Assembly: GCF_014836665.1 (NCBI RefSeq)
Contig: NZ_JACSQJ010000002.1
Coordinates: 1 to 64,000 of the forward strand
Direction: 5' to 3'
Length of the DNA: 64,000 nt
DNA from: Luteimonas colneyensis
GTDB taxonomy: Bacteria; Pseudomonadota; Gammaproteobacteria; Xanthomonadales; Xanthomonadaceae
This document shows, one piece after another, positions 8,747 to 18,917 of the stretch. Made by a program: the position numbers and the translations under genes. The notes under the pieces are model-generated. The model was not told the DNA's origin. It saw only the letters and a program-made list of their open reading frames with translations, and did not search any database. Within the stretch, counting starts at the first letter, position 1. Each line of letters begins with the position of its first letter.

Positions 8747-10200
8747 CACGGGCCCTCCGTGCGCGTGGGTGCCGTGCCCGCCGGCGCCGTGCTGGCGGGC
8801 TCAGTGCTGGCATGCTCGCGCTCGCCGACCGAGAGCGGGCGCGCCGGGGTCTTGTCGCCGCCCTCGGTGCGCGGCGGCTCCTCGAACGGCTGCGGCCCCT
8901 TGCGCACCAGGCCCAGCAGGTACCAGATGCCGGCCCCGAAGATCACCGCATAGGCCACCGCATAAGTGGCCAGCGAGGTCATGACGGCCGCCGCGGTGAT
9001 GTTGGGGCTCACCGCATCGCTGGTGCGCAGCAGCCCGTACACCACCCAGGGCTGGCGGCCGATCTCGACCACGTACCAGCCCGCGAGCAGCGCGATGAAA
9101 CCCGCCGGGCTCAGCAGCCGCCAGCCGTCGAGCAGCCAGCGCGACTCGAACAGCCAGCCGCGCCGCCAGGCCCAGGCCGAGGCCAGCGCCAGCAGCAGCA
9201 TCGCCACGCCCAGCCCGACCATGATCCGGAAGCCCCAGAACACCGGCGCGATCGGCGGCCGTTCGCTTGCCGGCACCGCGGTCAGCGGCTCGACCTCGCC
9301 GTCCCAGCTGTGGGTCAGGATCAGGCTGCCCAGGCGCGGGATGGCGACTTCGTAGCGGTTGTTCTCGTTCTCCGCGTCGGGGATCGCGAACAGGATGAGC
9401 GGAACGCCGGCACCCGGTTCGCCGTGCTCCCAGTGCGCCTCCATCGCCGCCAGCTTGACCGGCTGATGTTCGCCGACGTTGAGCCCGTGCAGGTCGCCAA
9501 CCAGCACCTGCAGCGGCAGCGCGATCGCGGCAAAGGCCACCGCCAGTTTCAGCATCCGGCGCCCCTCCTCCACGTGCACGCCGCGCCGCAGGTACCAGGC
9601 GCTGACGCCGCCGATCACGAAGCAGGTGGTGATGAAGGCCGCCAGCACCATGTGCGCCAGGCGGTAGGGGAACGAGGGATTGAAGATCACCGCGAACCAG
9701 TCGACGGGCACGAACATCCCGTCGACCACCTCGTGGCCCTGCGGCGTCTGCATCCAGCTGTTCGCGGCCAGGATCCAGAAGGTCGAGAACAGCGTGCCCA
9801 GCGCGACCATGCAGGTCGACAGGAAGTGCAGCTTCGGCGACACCCGGTTCCAGCCGAACAGCATCACGCCGAGGAAGCTGGCCTCGAGGAAGAACGCGGT
9901 CAGCACCTCGTAGCTCAGCAGCGGGCCGAGGATGGCGCCGGCGCGCTCGCTCAGCACCGCCCAGTTGGTGCCGAACTGGAAGCTCATCACGATGCCGCTG
10001 ACCACGCCCATGCCGAAGCTGATGGCGAAGATCCTCAGCCAGAAGAAGTACAGGTCGCGCCACTTCCCGTCCTGCGTGCGCAGCCAGCGCCACTCGAGGA
10101 AGGCGAGCCAGTGCGCCAGGCCGATGGTGAAGGCCGGGAACAGGATGTGGAAGGTGATGACGAAGCCGAACTGGATCCTCGACAGCAGCAGGGCATCCAC
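8746..10200 (-). CDS. cydA: Cytochrome bd-type quinol oxidase subunit I, short (CIO-like) form
   Basis: This 484-residue subunit carries the hemes and the quinol site. [19 protein letters not shown] at residues 4-22 contains the conserved heme-ligand His, and [13 protein letters not shown] is the family motif after the Q-loop. The start is a GTG at 10200, preceded by GGAGAA at good spacing (CACGGAGAACCGC-GTG); no ATG gives the canonical N-terminus. At about 445 residues before a low-complexity tail ([21 protein letters not shown]), it is shorter than E. coli CydA. That suggests the short-Q-loop, cyanide-insensitive-oxidase-like class. It heads the cydAB pair and is divergent from the S9 peptidase gene. 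Confidence 0.93.
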   Translation of the reverse strand: MDALLLSRIQFGFVITFHILFPAFTIGLAHWLAFLEWRWLRTQDGKWRDLYFFWLRIFAISFGMGVVSGIVMSFQFGTNWAVLSERAGAILGPLLSYEVLTAFFLEASFLGVMLFGWNRVSPKLHFLSTCMVALGTLFSTFWILAANSWMQTPQGHEVVDGMFVPVDWFAVIFNPSFPYRLAHMVLAAFITTCFVIGGVSAWYLRRGVHVEEGRRMLKLAVAFAAIALPLQVLVGDLHGLNVGEHQPVKLAAMEAHWEHGEPGAGVPLILFAIPDAENENNRYEVAIPRLGSLILTHSWDGEVEPLTAVPASERPPIAPVFWGFRIMVGLGVAMLLLALASAWAWRRGWLFESRWLLDGWRLLSPAGFIALLAGWYVVEIGRQPWVVYGLLRTSDAVSPNITAAAVMTSLATYAVAYAVIFGAGIWYLLGLVRKGPQPFEEPPRTEGGDKTPARPLSVGEREHASTEPASTAPAGTAPTRTEGP

Positions 10201-10373
10201 GCGGTTCTCCGTGGCGTTCAGGACAGGGCAAACGCCATTCTGCGCCGGCACGCCCGCGCTGCGGTTCAGGCGGCGTGAACGCGCCCCGGCGGGCGCGGCC
10301 ATGACCACCGGCCCAGAGCCGGCGCGGCCGCGGCTGATACGCTGGCGCGTCACGTTTCCGGGGCCATCGCACC

Positions 10374-12764
10374 ATGCACGACCGTTCCGCTGCTTCCCTG
10401 CTGTCGCTTTCACTGCTGCTCGCGACGGTGCCGGCGCTGCCGGCTTCGGCCCAGCCCACGCAGGCGCTCGACCTGCACCGGGTGATGGCCGACCCCGACT
10501 GGATCGGCGCGCCGGTGGAGCGCATGTGGTGGTCCTGGGACGGCGACACGGCGTATTACCTGGCCAAGCGCAGCGGCAGCAACGTGCGCGACACCTGGGC
10601 GCAGCCGGTGGCCGGCGGCGCGGCGCGCGTGGTCGAGGGCGCGGCGCGCGGCGGCATCGATGCCGCCGACCCGCTGTTCGACGCCACCCGCGCGCGCATG
10701 GCCTTCCTGCGCAACAGCGACGTCTTCGTGCGCGACCTGCGCAGCGGCGGCCTGACCCAGCTCACCCGCACCGAAGGCGGCGAATCCCAGCTGCAGTGGG
10801 GTCGCGACGGCTCGCTGTCCTGGCGCAGCGGCAACGACTGGTTCCGCTGGACCGCCACCACCGGCGTCGGCCAGGCCGCAAGCCTGAAGGCCGAGGACGC
10901 GCCCGGCACCGCGCCGAAGCCCGACGCCCTGCGCGAGCGCCAGCTGCGCTACATCGAAACCCTGCGCACCGAGCGCGAGCGCCGCGAGGAGCTGCGCACC
11001 CAGGCCGAGGCCTGGCGCAGCGAGGATCCCTCGCGCGCGCCGGCACCGGCGTACCTGGGCAAGGACGTCGAGATCCAGGGCAGCGCGATGTCGCCAGACG
11101 GCCGCTGGCTGCTCGTCGTCACCCAGGCCAAGGGCGCGGACGGCGGCCAGGCCGGGAAGATGCCGAAGTACGTCACCGAGTCCGGCTACGAGGAGTTCGA
11201 GGACGTGCGCACGCGCGTAGGCCGCAACGATCCGGCGCCGCAGGCGTTCTGGCTGGTCTCGGTGGCCGACGGCCAAGTGCGCGAACTGAAGACCGACGCG
11301 CTGCCCGGCATCGCCACCGATCCGCTGGCGGCACTGCGCAAGGCCGCCGGCAAGGACGCGCTGAAGGGCAACCGCCCGGTGCGCGTCGAGGGCTGGGGCG
11401 GCGACGTCTCCGGCGGCGCGCGCTGGAGCGACGACGGCCAGGGCCTCGCGCTGATGCTGCACTCGGTCGACAACAAGGACCGCTGGCTGGCCACCGTCGA
11501 CCTGGCAAAGGCCGCGCTGCAGCCGGTGCATCGCCTGACCGACGAGGCCTGGATCAACTGGAGCTTCAACGAGTTCGGCTGGATGCCGGACGGCCGCACG
11601 CTGTGGTTCCTGTCCGAGGAATCGGGCTGGTCGCAGCTGTACACCTCCACCGGCGGCCGCGCGCGCGCGCTGACCTCGGGCCGCTGGGAAGCGTCGATGC
11701 CGGTGCTGGCCGCGGATGGCCGCAGCTTCCTGTTCCTGTGCAACCGCGCGCGTCCGGGCGACTACGAGGTCTGCCAGGTCGGCGCCGACGGCGGCGAAGT
11801 GCGCGAGCTGACCGCGCTCGACGGCGTCGAGGACTTCGTCGCCTCGCCCGACGGCCGCCAGCTGCTGGTGCGGCACTCGACCAGCTACATGCCGCCGCAG
11901 CTGTCGGTGCTCGATGCCGCCGGCGGCGGCGCGCGCCAGCTCACCGACACGCGCACGGCCGAGTTCAAGGCCTACGACTGGCTGCAGCCCGAGACCGTGC
12001 AGGTGCCCTCGAAGCACGGCGCCGGCACCGTCTGGGGCAAGTACTACGGTCCGGCCACCATGGAGCCCGGGCGCAAGTACCCGGTGGTGCTGTTCGTGCA
12101 CGGCGCCGGCTATCTGCAGAACGTCAGCGACCGCTACCCGAACTATTTCCGCGAGCAGATGTTCCACAACATGCTGGTGCAGCAGGGCTACATCGTGCTG
12201 GACCTCGACTTCCGCGCGTCCGAGGGCTACGGCCGCGACTGGCGCACGGCGATCTACCGGCAGATGGGGCATCCGGAACTGGAGGACTACCTCGACGGCA
12301 TCGACTGGATCGTCGCCAACCGCCAGGGCGACCGCGACCGCGTCGGCATCTACGGCGGCAGCTACGGCGGCTTCATGACCTTCATGGCGCTGTTCCGCGA
12401 GCCGGGCGTGTTCAAGGCCGGCGCCGCGCTGCGCCCGGTGACCGACTGGTCGCAGTACAACCACGCCTACACCGCCAACATCCTCAACACCCCGGAGCTC
12501 GATCCCGAGGCCTATGCGAAGTCCTCGCCGATGGAGTACGCCGAGGGCCTGCAGGATCATCTGCTGATCGCCCACGGCATGATCGACGACAACGTGTTCT
12601 ACCGGGACTCGGTGATGCTGGCGCAGCGCCTGATCGAACTGCGCAAAGACAAGTGGGAGCTGGCGAGCTATCCGCTGGAGCGCCACGGCTACGTGCACTC
12701 AGATTCGTGGTACGACCAGTACCGGCGGATCCACGAGCTGTTCGAGCGCGCGCTGAAGCCCTGA
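10374..12764 (+). CDS. Secreted S9-family (prolyl oligopeptidase/DPP-like) serine peptidase
   Basis: The protein has 796 residues with a signal peptide ending near ALPASAQ (residue 27). An N-terminal beta-propeller (about 30-560) contains repeated SPDGRWLL / [13 protein letters not shown] blades. The C-terminal alpha/beta-hydrolase domain has the nucleophile Ser663 in GGSYGG, an Asp in HGMIDDNVF and a His in ERHGYVH, so the catalytic triad is complete. It probably trims peptides in the periplasm or outside the cell. It is divergent from cydAB over a 173-bp spacer. Specificity (DPP, acylaminoacyl or oligopeptidase) cannot be fixed. The Glu-Glu pair typical of DPP-IV is not obvious, unlike in the second S9 enzyme at 50-52 kb. 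Confidence 0.88.
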   Translation: MHDRSAASLLSLSLLLATVPALPASAQPTQALDLHRVMADPDWIGAPVERMWWSWDGDTAYYLAKRSGSNVRDTWAQPVAGGAARVVEGAARGGIDAADPLFDATRARMAFLRNSDVFVRDLRSGGLTQLTRTEGGESQLQWGRDGSLSWRSGNDWFRWTATTGVGQAASLKAEDAPGTAPKPDALRERQLRYIETLRTERERREELRTQAEAWRSEDPSRAPAPAYLGKDVEIQGSAMSPDGRWLLVVTQAKGADGGQAGKMPKYVTESGYEEFEDVRTRVGRNDPAPQAFWLVSVADGQVRELKTDALPGIATDPLAALRKAAGKDALKGNRPVRVEGWGGDVSGGARWSDDGQGLALMLHSVDNKDRWLATVDLAKAALQPVHRLTDEAWINWSFNEFGWMPDGRTLWFLSEESGWSQLYTSTGGRARALTSGRWEASMPVLAADGRSFLFLCNRARPGDYEVCQVGADGGEVRELTALDGVEDFVASPDGRQLLVRHSTSYMPPQLSVLDAAGGGARQLTDTRTAEFKAYDWLQPETVQVPSKHGAGTVWGKYYGPATMEPGRKYPVVLFVHGAGYLQNVSDRYPNYFREQMFHNMLVQQGYIVLDLDFRASEGYGRDWRTAIYRQMGHPELEDYLDGIDWIVANRQGDRDRVGIYGGSYGGFMTFMALFREPGVFKAGAALRPVTDWSQYNHAYTANILNTPELDPEAYAKSSPMEYAEGLQDHLLIAHGMIDDNVFYRDSVMLAQRLIELRKDKWELASYPLERHGYVHSDSWYDQYRRIHELFERALKP

Positions 12765-12792
12765 TCCCCGCATCCCGCCCCGCTCTTCCGCA

Positions 12793-12810
12793 GAGCCGCT
12801 ACAGCGGCTC
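12793..12810. repeat. REP-like hairpin downstream of the S9 peptidase
   Basis: GAGCCGCT (12793-12800) and AGCGGCTC (12803-12810) form a perfect 8-bp stem around AC, followed by CTGCAGGGAGCG. The 'GAGCCGCT...AGCGGCTCC' pattern resembles the REP elements scattered in xanthomonad and pseudomonad intergenic DNA. It could also stabilise the 3' end of the peptidase mRNA. Confidence 0.45.
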
Positions 12811-12853
12811 CTGCAGGGAGCGTCCGGGTGCGGCCTGGTGGCCGCTGACGGCC

Positions 12854-12859
12854 TACAAT
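12854..12859 (+). promoter_or_regulatory. Possible -10 element directly upstream of hemF
   Basis: TACAAT lies only 6 nt before the hemF ATG. If it is the -10 box, transcription would start at or next to the start codon and give a leaderless mRNA. No convincing -35 or ribosome binding site is seen. The call rests on sequence similarity alone. Confidence 0.3.
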
Positions 12860-12865
12860 CGCGTC

Positions 12866-13795
12866 ATGAACGACTTCGACGCCGTCCGCGACTACCTCAC
12901 CGGCCTGCAGGACCGCATCTGCGCGGCCATGGAAGGCGCCGACGGCGCCGCCCGCTTCCACGAGGACGCGTGGACGCGCCCCGACGAGAGCGCCAGCGGC
13001 GGCCTGTCGGGCGGCGGCCGCACCCGCGTGATGCGCGACGGCGCGGTGTTCGAGCAGGCCGGCATCGGCTTCTCCGACGTGCGCGGCACCCGCCTGCCGC
13101 CTTCTGCCACCGCGAACCGGCCCGAGCTCGCCGGCGCCTCCTGGCGCGCGGTCGGCGTATCGCTGGTGTTCCATCCGCGCAATCCGTACATCCCGACCAC
13201 CCACGCCAACGTCCGCCACTTCCGCGCCGAGCGCGACGGCGAAACGGTGGCGTCCTGGTTCGGCGGCGGCTTCGACCTCACGCCCTTCTATCCCTTCGAC
13301 GAGGACGTGCTGCACTGGCACCGCACCGCGCGCGCGCTGTGCGAGCCCTTCGGCGGCCAGGCGCGCTACGACGCGCACAAGGCCTGGTGCGACGAGTACT
13401 TCTTCCTCAAGCACCGCGGCGAAACGCGTGGCGTCGGCGGGCTGTTCTATGACGACCTGGCCGACGACTTCGAGCGCGACTTCGCCTACACCCGCGCTGT
13501 AGGCGACGGCTTCCTCGACGCCTGGCTGCCGATCGTCGAGCGCCGCCGGGCCACGCAGTACGGCGAGCGCGAGCGCGAGTTCCAGCTCTACCGCCGCGGC
13601 CGCTACGTCGAGTTCAACCTGGTCTGGGACCGTGGCACCCACTTCGGCCTGCAGTCCGGCGGCCGCAGCGAATCGATCCTGATGAGCATGCCGCCGCTGG
13701 CGCGCTGGGAATATGGCTACAGGCCGGAGCCAGGCAGCCCCGAGGCGCGGCTGGACGACTACCTGCGGCCGCGGGATTGGCTTGCGGAGCTTTGA
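12866..13795 (+). CDS. hemF: Oxygen-dependent coproporphyrinogen-III oxidase
   Basis: This 309-residue cytoplasmic enzyme converts coproporphyrinogen III to protoporphyrinogen IX using O2 in heme synthesis. The hallmark segments are all present: [44 protein letters not shown] and [18 protein letters not shown]-type C-terminal blocks. Length matches the family (about 300). The ATG at 12866 gives the standard N-terminus; there is no good Shine-Dalgarno sequence, and a TACAAT box sits immediately upstream. The nearby cydAB oxidase also needs heme, though the genes are not an operon. Confidence 0.96.
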   Translation: MNDFDAVRDYLTGLQDRICAAMEGADGAARFHEDAWTRPDESASGGLSGGGRTRVMRDGAVFEQAGIGFSDVRGTRLPPSATANRPELAGASWRAVGVSLVFHPRNPYIPTTHANVRHFRAERDGETVASWFGGGFDLTPFYPFDEDVLHWHRTARALCEPFGGQARYDAHKAWCDEYFFLKHRGETRGVGGLFYDDLADDFERDFAYTRAVGDGFLDAWLPIVERRRATQYGEREREFQLYRRGRYVEFNLVWDRGTHFGLQSGGRSESILMSMPPLARWEYGYRPEPGSPEARLDDYLRPRDWLAEL

Positions 13796-13812
13796 CGGAG
13801 CGAAACGGCTTT

Positions 13813-13969
13813 ACCACGGATGACGCGGATTGCGCGGATTTACGCGGATCAGGCCGAGGCAAGATCGGTTGCGAAACACCTTTTGAAGGTTTGCCGGGCC
13901 CTGGTCGTGGCCCATGCCATCGCCCGGAAGCGATCCGCGTAAATACGCGCAATCCGCGTCATCCGTGGT
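13813..13969. repeat. 157-bp inverted-repeat element with 38-bp arms
   Basis: The arms 13813-13850 (starting ACCACGGATGACGCGGATT) and 13932-13969 are reverse complements over 38 bp with one mismatch, separated by 82 bp or so. The arms are internally repetitive (GCGGATTNNGCGGATTTACGCGGAT). It fills most of the 221-bp gap between the convergent hemF and DUF421 genes. No ORF or transposase lies inside. It looks like a MITE- or REPIN-type non-autonomous repeat; the long stem could also act as a bidirectional transcription block. Confidence 0.75.
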
Positions 13970-14016
13970 TGGATGCTCTTGTTCGAGCTTGGTTCCGTGG
14001 CAGGAACTGTCCCACC

Positions 14017-14496
14017 TCAGTCCTTCTTCCGCGGTATCACCGTGATGGTGCCGTCGACCTCCAGGGTGATCATGGCGGCGCCGGAGACATCGGCCAGGCC
14101 ATTGTCGCGCAGGGCCTCCTCGATGTCCTGGCGGCTGAGGTTCTCCCGCCGCATGGCGGATTCGAACAGCTGGCCGTCGCGGCCCACCAGCACCGGGGTG
14201 CCCTCCGCCAGCCGGTCGAGCGTCCTGCTGCGCGAGGTGGCGAAGCCCACGAGCCAGTTCCATGCAATGAGCGTGCCCGCGAGGATGAGGCCGCCGAGCA
14301 GCGACACGTCCTCGCCGATCAGCGAGTTCTGCACCGCCGTGCCCAGCAGCACCACCACGAGCAGGTCGAAGGGGGTGAACTGGCCGACCGTGCGCTTGCC
14401 CGACATCCGCACCATCGCCAGCACCACGAAATAGACCACGGTGGCGCGCAGCACGAACTCCCACCAGGGCATCGCGAGTTCGAACAGTCCCGACAT
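14017..14496 (-). CDS. DUF421 (YetF-like) membrane protein
   Basis: This 159-residue protein has two or three N-terminal membrane segments (about residues 12-32, 42-60 and 64-84), with the family's RMSGKRTVGQFTPFDLLVV block at 30-48. A cytoplasmic domain follows (LAEGTPVLVGRDGQ, then a C-terminal beta hairpin). DUF421/YetF proteins are small inner-membrane proteins of poorly defined role, linked in some bacteria to stress or spore physiology. It is convergent with hemF and divergent from the LacI regulator. Confidence 0.85.
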   Translation of the reverse strand: MSGLFELAMPWWEFVLRATVVYFVVLAMVRMSGKRTVGQFTPFDLLVVVLLGTAVQNSLIGEDVSLLGGLILAGTLIAWNWLVGFATSRSRTLDRLAEGTPVLVGRDGQLFESAMRRENLSRQDIEEALRDNGLADVSGAAMITLEVDGTITVIPRKKD

Positions 14497-14607
14497 GGCA
14501 CGCGCTCCGGCGAAAGAAGCTCCATCAGGCCATCGGCGCCGTGAAGGCGGCGCGTGCCGACGGCGCCGTCATTTCCTACACTGCGCCCCTGTGCACCGGG
14601 GAAGGAC

Positions 14608-15642
14608 ATGCAGAGCAAACGCGACCGGGTGACCTCGATCGACATCGCCCACCTGGCCGGCGTGTCGCAGGCGACGGTGTCGCGTGTGCTCAACGGCTCG
14701 CCGCTGGTGAACGTCGAGACCCGCAGGCGGGTGGAGGCGGCGGTGCGCGAGCTCGGCTATTCGGTCGACCGCCGCGCGTCCAACCTGCGCCTGCAGCGCA
14801 GTGGCACGCTCGCGCTGCTGCTGTTCGAGGATCCGACCTCGGACGATTCGCACATCAATCCGTTCTTCCTGGCGATGCTGGGCTCGATCACCCGCGCCGC
14901 GGCGCGCGCCGGCTACGACCTGCTGGTGTCCTTCCAGCAGCTGTCCGACGACTGGCACGCCGACTACGCCGGCAGCATGAAGGCCGACGGCCTGATCCTG
15001 CTCGGCTACGGCGACTACCTGAGCTACCGCGGCAAGCTGGAAGCGCTGGTGGCGCACGGCACCCGCTTCGTGCGCTGGGGTGCGGTGCTGCCCGACCAGC
15101 CCGGGCTGTCGATCGGCTGCGACAACCTGCAGGGCGGGCGCCTGGTGGGCGAGCACCTGCTCGGGCTCGGGCGCCGACGGATCGCCTTCCTCGGCGATGC
15201 GTCCACGCACTACCCGGAGTTCTTCGACCGCTACCGCGGCTGCGACGCGGCGCTGCAGGCGGCGGGGCTGGCGATGGACCCGGCGCTGCAGATCGACGCG
15301 CAGAGCTCGGAGGACGACGGCTACGGCGCGGCGCGGGCGCTGATCGCGCGCGGCCAGCCTTTCGACGCCGTGTTCGCCGCCAGCGACCTGATCGCGATCG
15401 GCGCCCTACGCGCGCTGGCCGAGCACGGTCTGCGGGTGCCGGAGGAGGTGTCGGTGGCCGGCTTCGACGACATCCCGGCGGCGCGCTTCACCACGCCTGC
15501 GCTGACCACGGTGGCGCAGGACACGTCGAGCGCGGGGGCGATGCTGGTCGAGACGCTGATGGCGCTGATCGACGGCGGGCCCGCCGCCAGCCGGATGCTG
15601 CCGGCGCGGCTGGTCCTGCGGCAGTCCTGCGGGGAGCGCTGA
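14608..15642 (+). CDS. LacI-family transcriptional regulator of the maltodextrin locus
   Basis: This 344-residue regulator has an N-terminal helix-turn-helix (SIDIAHLAGVSQATVSRVLN, about residues 9-28). A hinge helix follows (RRASNLRLQRSG), then a periplasmic-binding-protein-like effector domain ending in a VPEEVSVAGFDDIPAARF-type signature. The ATG at 14608 is preceded by GGGGAAGGA at ideal spacing. It lies next to the amylase/transporter genes, so it is the best candidate to bind the 19-bp operator at 18918 and 28625; a maltose-type effector is inferred and not shown. No copy of that operator is seen in front of this gene, so autoregulation is not evident. Confidence 0.9.
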   Translation: MQSKRDRVTSIDIAHLAGVSQATVSRVLNGSPLVNVETRRRVEAAVRELGYSVDRRASNLRLQRSGTLALLLFEDPTSDDSHINPFFLAMLGSITRAAARAGYDLLVSFQQLSDDWHADYAGSMKADGLILLGYGDYLSYRGKLEALVAHGTRFVRWGAVLPDQPGLSIGCDNLQGGRLVGEHLLGLGRRRIAFLGDASTHYPEFFDRYRGCDAALQAAGLAMDPALQIDAQSSEDDGYGAARALIARGQPFDAVFAASDLIAIGALRALAEHGLRVPEEVSVAGFDDIPAARFTTPALTTVAQDTSSAGAMLVETLMALIDGGPAASRMLPARLVLRQSCGER

Positions 15643-15677
15643 GGCCGGGATCATCGGGGGAGACGGCGCAGCCGGAC

Positions 15678-17375
15678 TCAGTCCCGCGGACGCGCGCCCT
15701 CCATCGCCGCGACGAGCGCTTCGCGCAGCGCGGCGTCGCGCACCGGCCCATCGCGCAGGAACACCTCCACGCCGTGCGCCGGGACCGTAGCCTCCAGCGC
15801 ACCGCCGGCGGCGATATCGACGCGCGCACCGGCAAGCGCGCCACGCCACTCGCCCGGCTCCAGCCACTGCGTGATCCGGAAGTCCGCCGGCGCGTCGCCC
15901 TTGTTGAGCAGCACCAGCGCCGTCTGCGCCACGCCCCCGTGCTGCAGCACGCGGTAGAAGGCGGCGCGGTCGCCCTGCAGTTCGAGGTTGAGCTGCAGGC
16001 CACGCTGCAGCGCCGGAGTCCCGGCGCGCACGCGGGCGATGCGCGCCATGGCCTCGCGGATGGGATGCCCGAGCGCCGCATCCACGCGCGCCTGGCCGAA
16101 GTAGTTGCGGTTGCCGGCGTGCTCGCCGGTACCGCGCATGAAGCCGGTTTCGGAACCGTAGTAGATGACCGGGATGCCGCGCGCGGTGAACAGCCAGTGG
16201 TGCGCGTCGATGAAGCCTTCGTCGCTGGCGTCCATGCGCGGCATGTCGTGGTTGTCGTAGAAGGTCATCAGCTCGTAGGGATTGGCGTAGGGCCCTTCGG
16301 CGAGGTACAGCCGCTCCTCCAGGCGCTCGAAGCCGGCGCCCTCGCGGCCGAACACCTCCACCAGCCGCTCCTTCAGCGGGAAGTCGAGCACGCTGACGCC
16401 GCCGTTCTCCGCCCATGTGTGCGGGGCGATGTTGGCGGCCTCGTGGTCGAAGGCCTCGCCGAACATGAAGAAGCCGGGATGCTTCGCGCGGATCGCATCG
16501 CTGAAGGCCTTCCAGAACGGATGCGGCACGTGGCGGATGGTGTCGATGCGGAAGGCGTCGGCGCCCTGCTCGATCCACTGCGAATAGGCGCGAACGAAAT
16601 AGTCGAGCACCGCCGGGTTGGTGTCGTCGAGGTTCGAGAGCTGGGCCAGGTCGGGCTCGGCGTGGAAGAAGGCGTGCAGCGGATTGTTCGCCGGATCGAG
16701 TCCGGCCGGTGCCAGGTTCTGGTGGTCGGCGACGAGGCGGCCATCGGCGTCGTACAGCTCGCCGAACTTCGGCTGGTCGGCCGGCATCGTGAACGAGGGC
16801 GAGCCGTGGTTGGCGACGATGTCGAGCACCGTCAGCAGACCCGCGTCGCGCAGCCCGGCGGTGAGCCCCGCGAAGTCCAGTCCCGGGCTCGGCAGGTGCT
16901 CGTCGAGCTCGAAGAAGTTCACGCCCCAGTAGCCGTGGTAGCCGGTCTTGCCGCGGTCCTTGAAAAGGGCGTCGGAGTTCTGCGAGTCGCCGCCGGTGAA
17001 GGCTTCGTCCGGGTTGTCGACGATGGGCGTGAGCCAGACCGCTCCGAAGCCCATGTCCCGGATGTAGCCGGCGTTGTCGAGCAGGCCGCGGAAGTCGCCG
17101 CCGAGGTAGCCGATGTTGTCGCCGCTGTCGCCCGCGCCCGGCGTGGGGCGGTCGAACGTGCGCCGTTCGGGATCCGGCCCGCCCTGGTCGCGGCGGTCGT
17201 TGCCGGGATCGCCGTTGACGAAGCGGTCGGTGACCACGAAGTACACCGCGTTCGCGGCGAAGCGTTCGAGGGTGCCGTGGTACTCCGCCATGGGCGGCGC
17301 CTCCGCTCCGGGCGGAGCATGCGCGCACCCGGCGACCAGCACGGCAAGGACCGACGGCAGCAGCCAGCGCTTCAT
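15678..17375 (-). CDS. GH13 alpha-amylase-type lipoprotein
   Basis: The protein has 565 residues with a lipoprotein signal (LVAGC, lipid-modified Cys17, Ala at +2, suggesting the outer membrane). The GH13 barrel carries NAVYFVVTDRFVNGDP, TGYHGYWG, DIVANHG, the nucleophile Asp278 in DAFRIDTIRH, the acid/base Glu in FMFGEAFD and the third Asp in FYDNHDMPRM. All three catalytic residues are present. It would release maltodextrins or split cyclic dextrins at the cell surface or in the periplasm. Its ATG overlaps the MFS stop codon (TGATG), so the transporter and amylase form a coupled pair. Whether it is an amylase or a cyclomaltodextrinase is undecided. Confidence 0.88.
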   Translation of the reverse strand: MKRWLLPSVLAVLVAGCAHAPPGAEAPPMAEYHGTLERFAANAVYFVVTDRFVNGDPGNDRRDQGGPDPERRTFDRPTPGAGDSGDNIGYLGGDFRGLLDNAGYIRDMGFGAVWLTPIVDNPDEAFTGGDSQNSDALFKDRGKTGYHGYWGVNFFELDEHLPSPGLDFAGLTAGLRDAGLLTVLDIVANHGSPSFTMPADQPKFGELYDADGRLVADHQNLAPAGLDPANNPLHAFFHAEPDLAQLSNLDDTNPAVLDYFVRAYSQWIEQGADAFRIDTIRHVPHPFWKAFSDAIRAKHPGFFMFGEAFDHEAANIAPHTWAENGGVSVLDFPLKERLVEVFGREGAGFERLEERLYLAEGPYANPYELMTFYDNHDMPRMDASDEGFIDAHHWLFTARGIPVIYYGSETGFMRGTGEHAGNRNYFGQARVDAALGHPIREAMARIARVRAGTPALQRGLQLNLELQGDRAAFYRVLQHGGVAQTALVLLNKGDAPADFRITQWLEPGEWRGALAGARVDIAAGGALEATVPAHGVEVFLRDGPVRDAALREALVAAMEGARPRD

Positions 17376-18853
17376 CACGAGGCCTCCCGCACGCGCAGCA
17401 CGCACAGCCCCGACACAACCAGGCTGATGCCACCGATCACCAGCGCGAACTGCGGCTGGTTGCCGAAGAAGGTCTTGAGCAGGAAGCCCAGCAGGCTGGC
17501 CGCGACCAGCTGCGGGATCACGATGAAGAAGTTGAAGATGCCCATGTACACGCCCATCTTGCTCGCCGGGACGCTGTCGGACAGCAGCGCATAGGGCAGC
17601 GAAAGGATCGAGGCCCAGGCGAAGCCCACGCCCAGCATCGACAGCAGCAGCCAGGCCGGATCGCGGATCAGCAGCATCGACAGCAGGCCCAGCCCGCCCA
17701 GCGTGGTGTTCACCAGGTGGCTGGCGCGCAGGCCGATGCGCCGCACCATCCACGGGATCACCACCGCGGCCAGCGCGGCGAAGCCGTTGTAGGCGGCGAA
17801 CAGCACGCCGACCCAGTTCGCGCCATCGTTGTAGGCGGCCGAACCGGTATCGGTGCTGCCGTAGTGCAGCGCCGTCACCGCCGGCGTGGTGTAGATCCAC
17901 ATCGCGAACAGCGCGAACCAGGAGAAGAACTGCACCAGCGCCAGCCGGGGCATGGTGCCGGGCATGTCGCCCAGGTCGTCCATGATGCTGGCGAAGCCGC
18001 CGCCCCCCGCGACGATCGTACGCAACAGCAGCGCGATGCCGTAGGCCGCGACCAGGCCGGCCAGGATGTGGAGCTGCCTGTCCAGGCCCGACCAGGCCAC
18101 CGCCGCCGCACCGATGGCACCTGCCGACAGCCAGACGAACCCCATCCGCCGCGCCTGCGCCGGATCGCGCGCGCGGCGCGCAAGCGGCGGCGCCTCGTCC
18201 CAGGCCTGCAGCCGCTCCGGCGGGTATTCCCGCGTGCGCAGCACCGTCCAGCCCATCGCCAGCAGCAGCACCACGCCGCCGAAGTAGAAGGCGCAGCGCA
18301 CGGTATCGGGCACTTCGCCGGGACCGGCGGTGTTGCCCACGCCGGCCTTGGCCAGCAGGAAGGGCAGCATGCTTGCCACCACCGAGCCCACGGCGATGAA
18401 GAAGCTCTGCATCGCATAGCCCGACGGCCGCTGCCGCGCCGGCAGCTGGTCGCCGACGAAGGCACGGAAAGGCTCCATGGCGATGTTGATCGAAGCGTCG
18501 AGCACCCACAGGGTGCCGGCCGCGACCCACAGCGCCGGCGAGTTCGGCATCACGAACAGGGCCAACGTGGCCAGCACCGCGCCGACCAGGAAGTAGGGGC
18601 GGCGGCGACCGAGGCCGGTCCAGGTGCGGTCGGACAGGTAGCCCACGATCGGCTGCACGATCAGGCCGGTCAGGGGCGCCGCGATCCACAGGATCGGGAT
18701 CTGGTCCATGTCCGCGCCCAGCGTCTGGAAGATGCGGCTGACGTTGGCGTTCTGCAGGGCAAAGCCGAACTGGATGCCCAGGAAGCCGAAGCACATGTTC
18801 CAGATCTGCCAGAACGACAGCTGCGGCTTCCGGTCGGTGCCCTGCTGCTCCAT
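17375..18853 (-). CDS. MFS sugar transporter (SLC45/GPH-like, probable maltose/maltodextrin:H+ symporter)
   Basis: This 492-residue inner-membrane protein has about twelve membrane segments, starting IWNMCFGFLGIQFGFALQNA. The loop 2-3 motif GYLSDRTWTGLGRRRPYF is typical of the sucrose/maltose branch of the superfamily. The ATG at 18853 is preceded by GGGGAG at 6-nt spacing, better supported than in-frame starts at 18886 and 18922. It leads the minus-strand pair with the lipoprotein amylase, divergent from the alpha-glucosidase. Context indicates import of maltose or maltodextrins for cytoplasmic hydrolysis. The 19-bp operator lies 65 bp upstream. Confidence 0.88.
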   Translation of the reverse strand: MEQQGTDRKPQLSFWQIWNMCFGFLGIQFGFALQNANVSRIFQTLGADMDQIPILWIAAPLTGLIVQPIVGYLSDRTWTGLGRRRPYFLVGAVLATLALFVMPNSPALWVAAGTLWVLDASINIAMEPFRAFVGDQLPARQRPSGYAMQSFFIAVGSVVASMLPFLLAKAGVGNTAGPGEVPDTVRCAFYFGGVVLLLAMGWTVLRTREYPPERLQAWDEAPPLARRARDPAQARRMGFVWLSAGAIGAAAVAWSGLDRQLHILAGLVAAYGIALLLRTIVAGGGGFASIMDDLGDMPGTMPRLALVQFFSWFALFAMWIYTTPAVTALHYGSTDTGSAAYNDGANWVGVLFAAYNGFAALAAVVIPWMVRRIGLRASHLVNTTLGGLGLLSMLLIRDPAWLLLSMLGVGFAWASILSLPYALLSDSVPASKMGVYMGIFNFFIVIPQLVAASLLGFLLKTFFGNQPQFALVIGGISLVVSGLCVLRVREAS

Positions 18854-18917
18854 CCACTGCTCCCCGTGCGTGCTCTCCGCGGCCATGGTAGTCACAGCGC
18901 GGGCCGGGCATCGCTGC

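Noticed and set aside
4052-8953. Very long open frame on the plus strand opposite the ankyrin, ycgL and cydB genes
   Set aside because: Its product is Gln/Arg/Ala-rich without domain signature, and the opposite strand encodes well-recognised proteins. It is an effect of high GC content.
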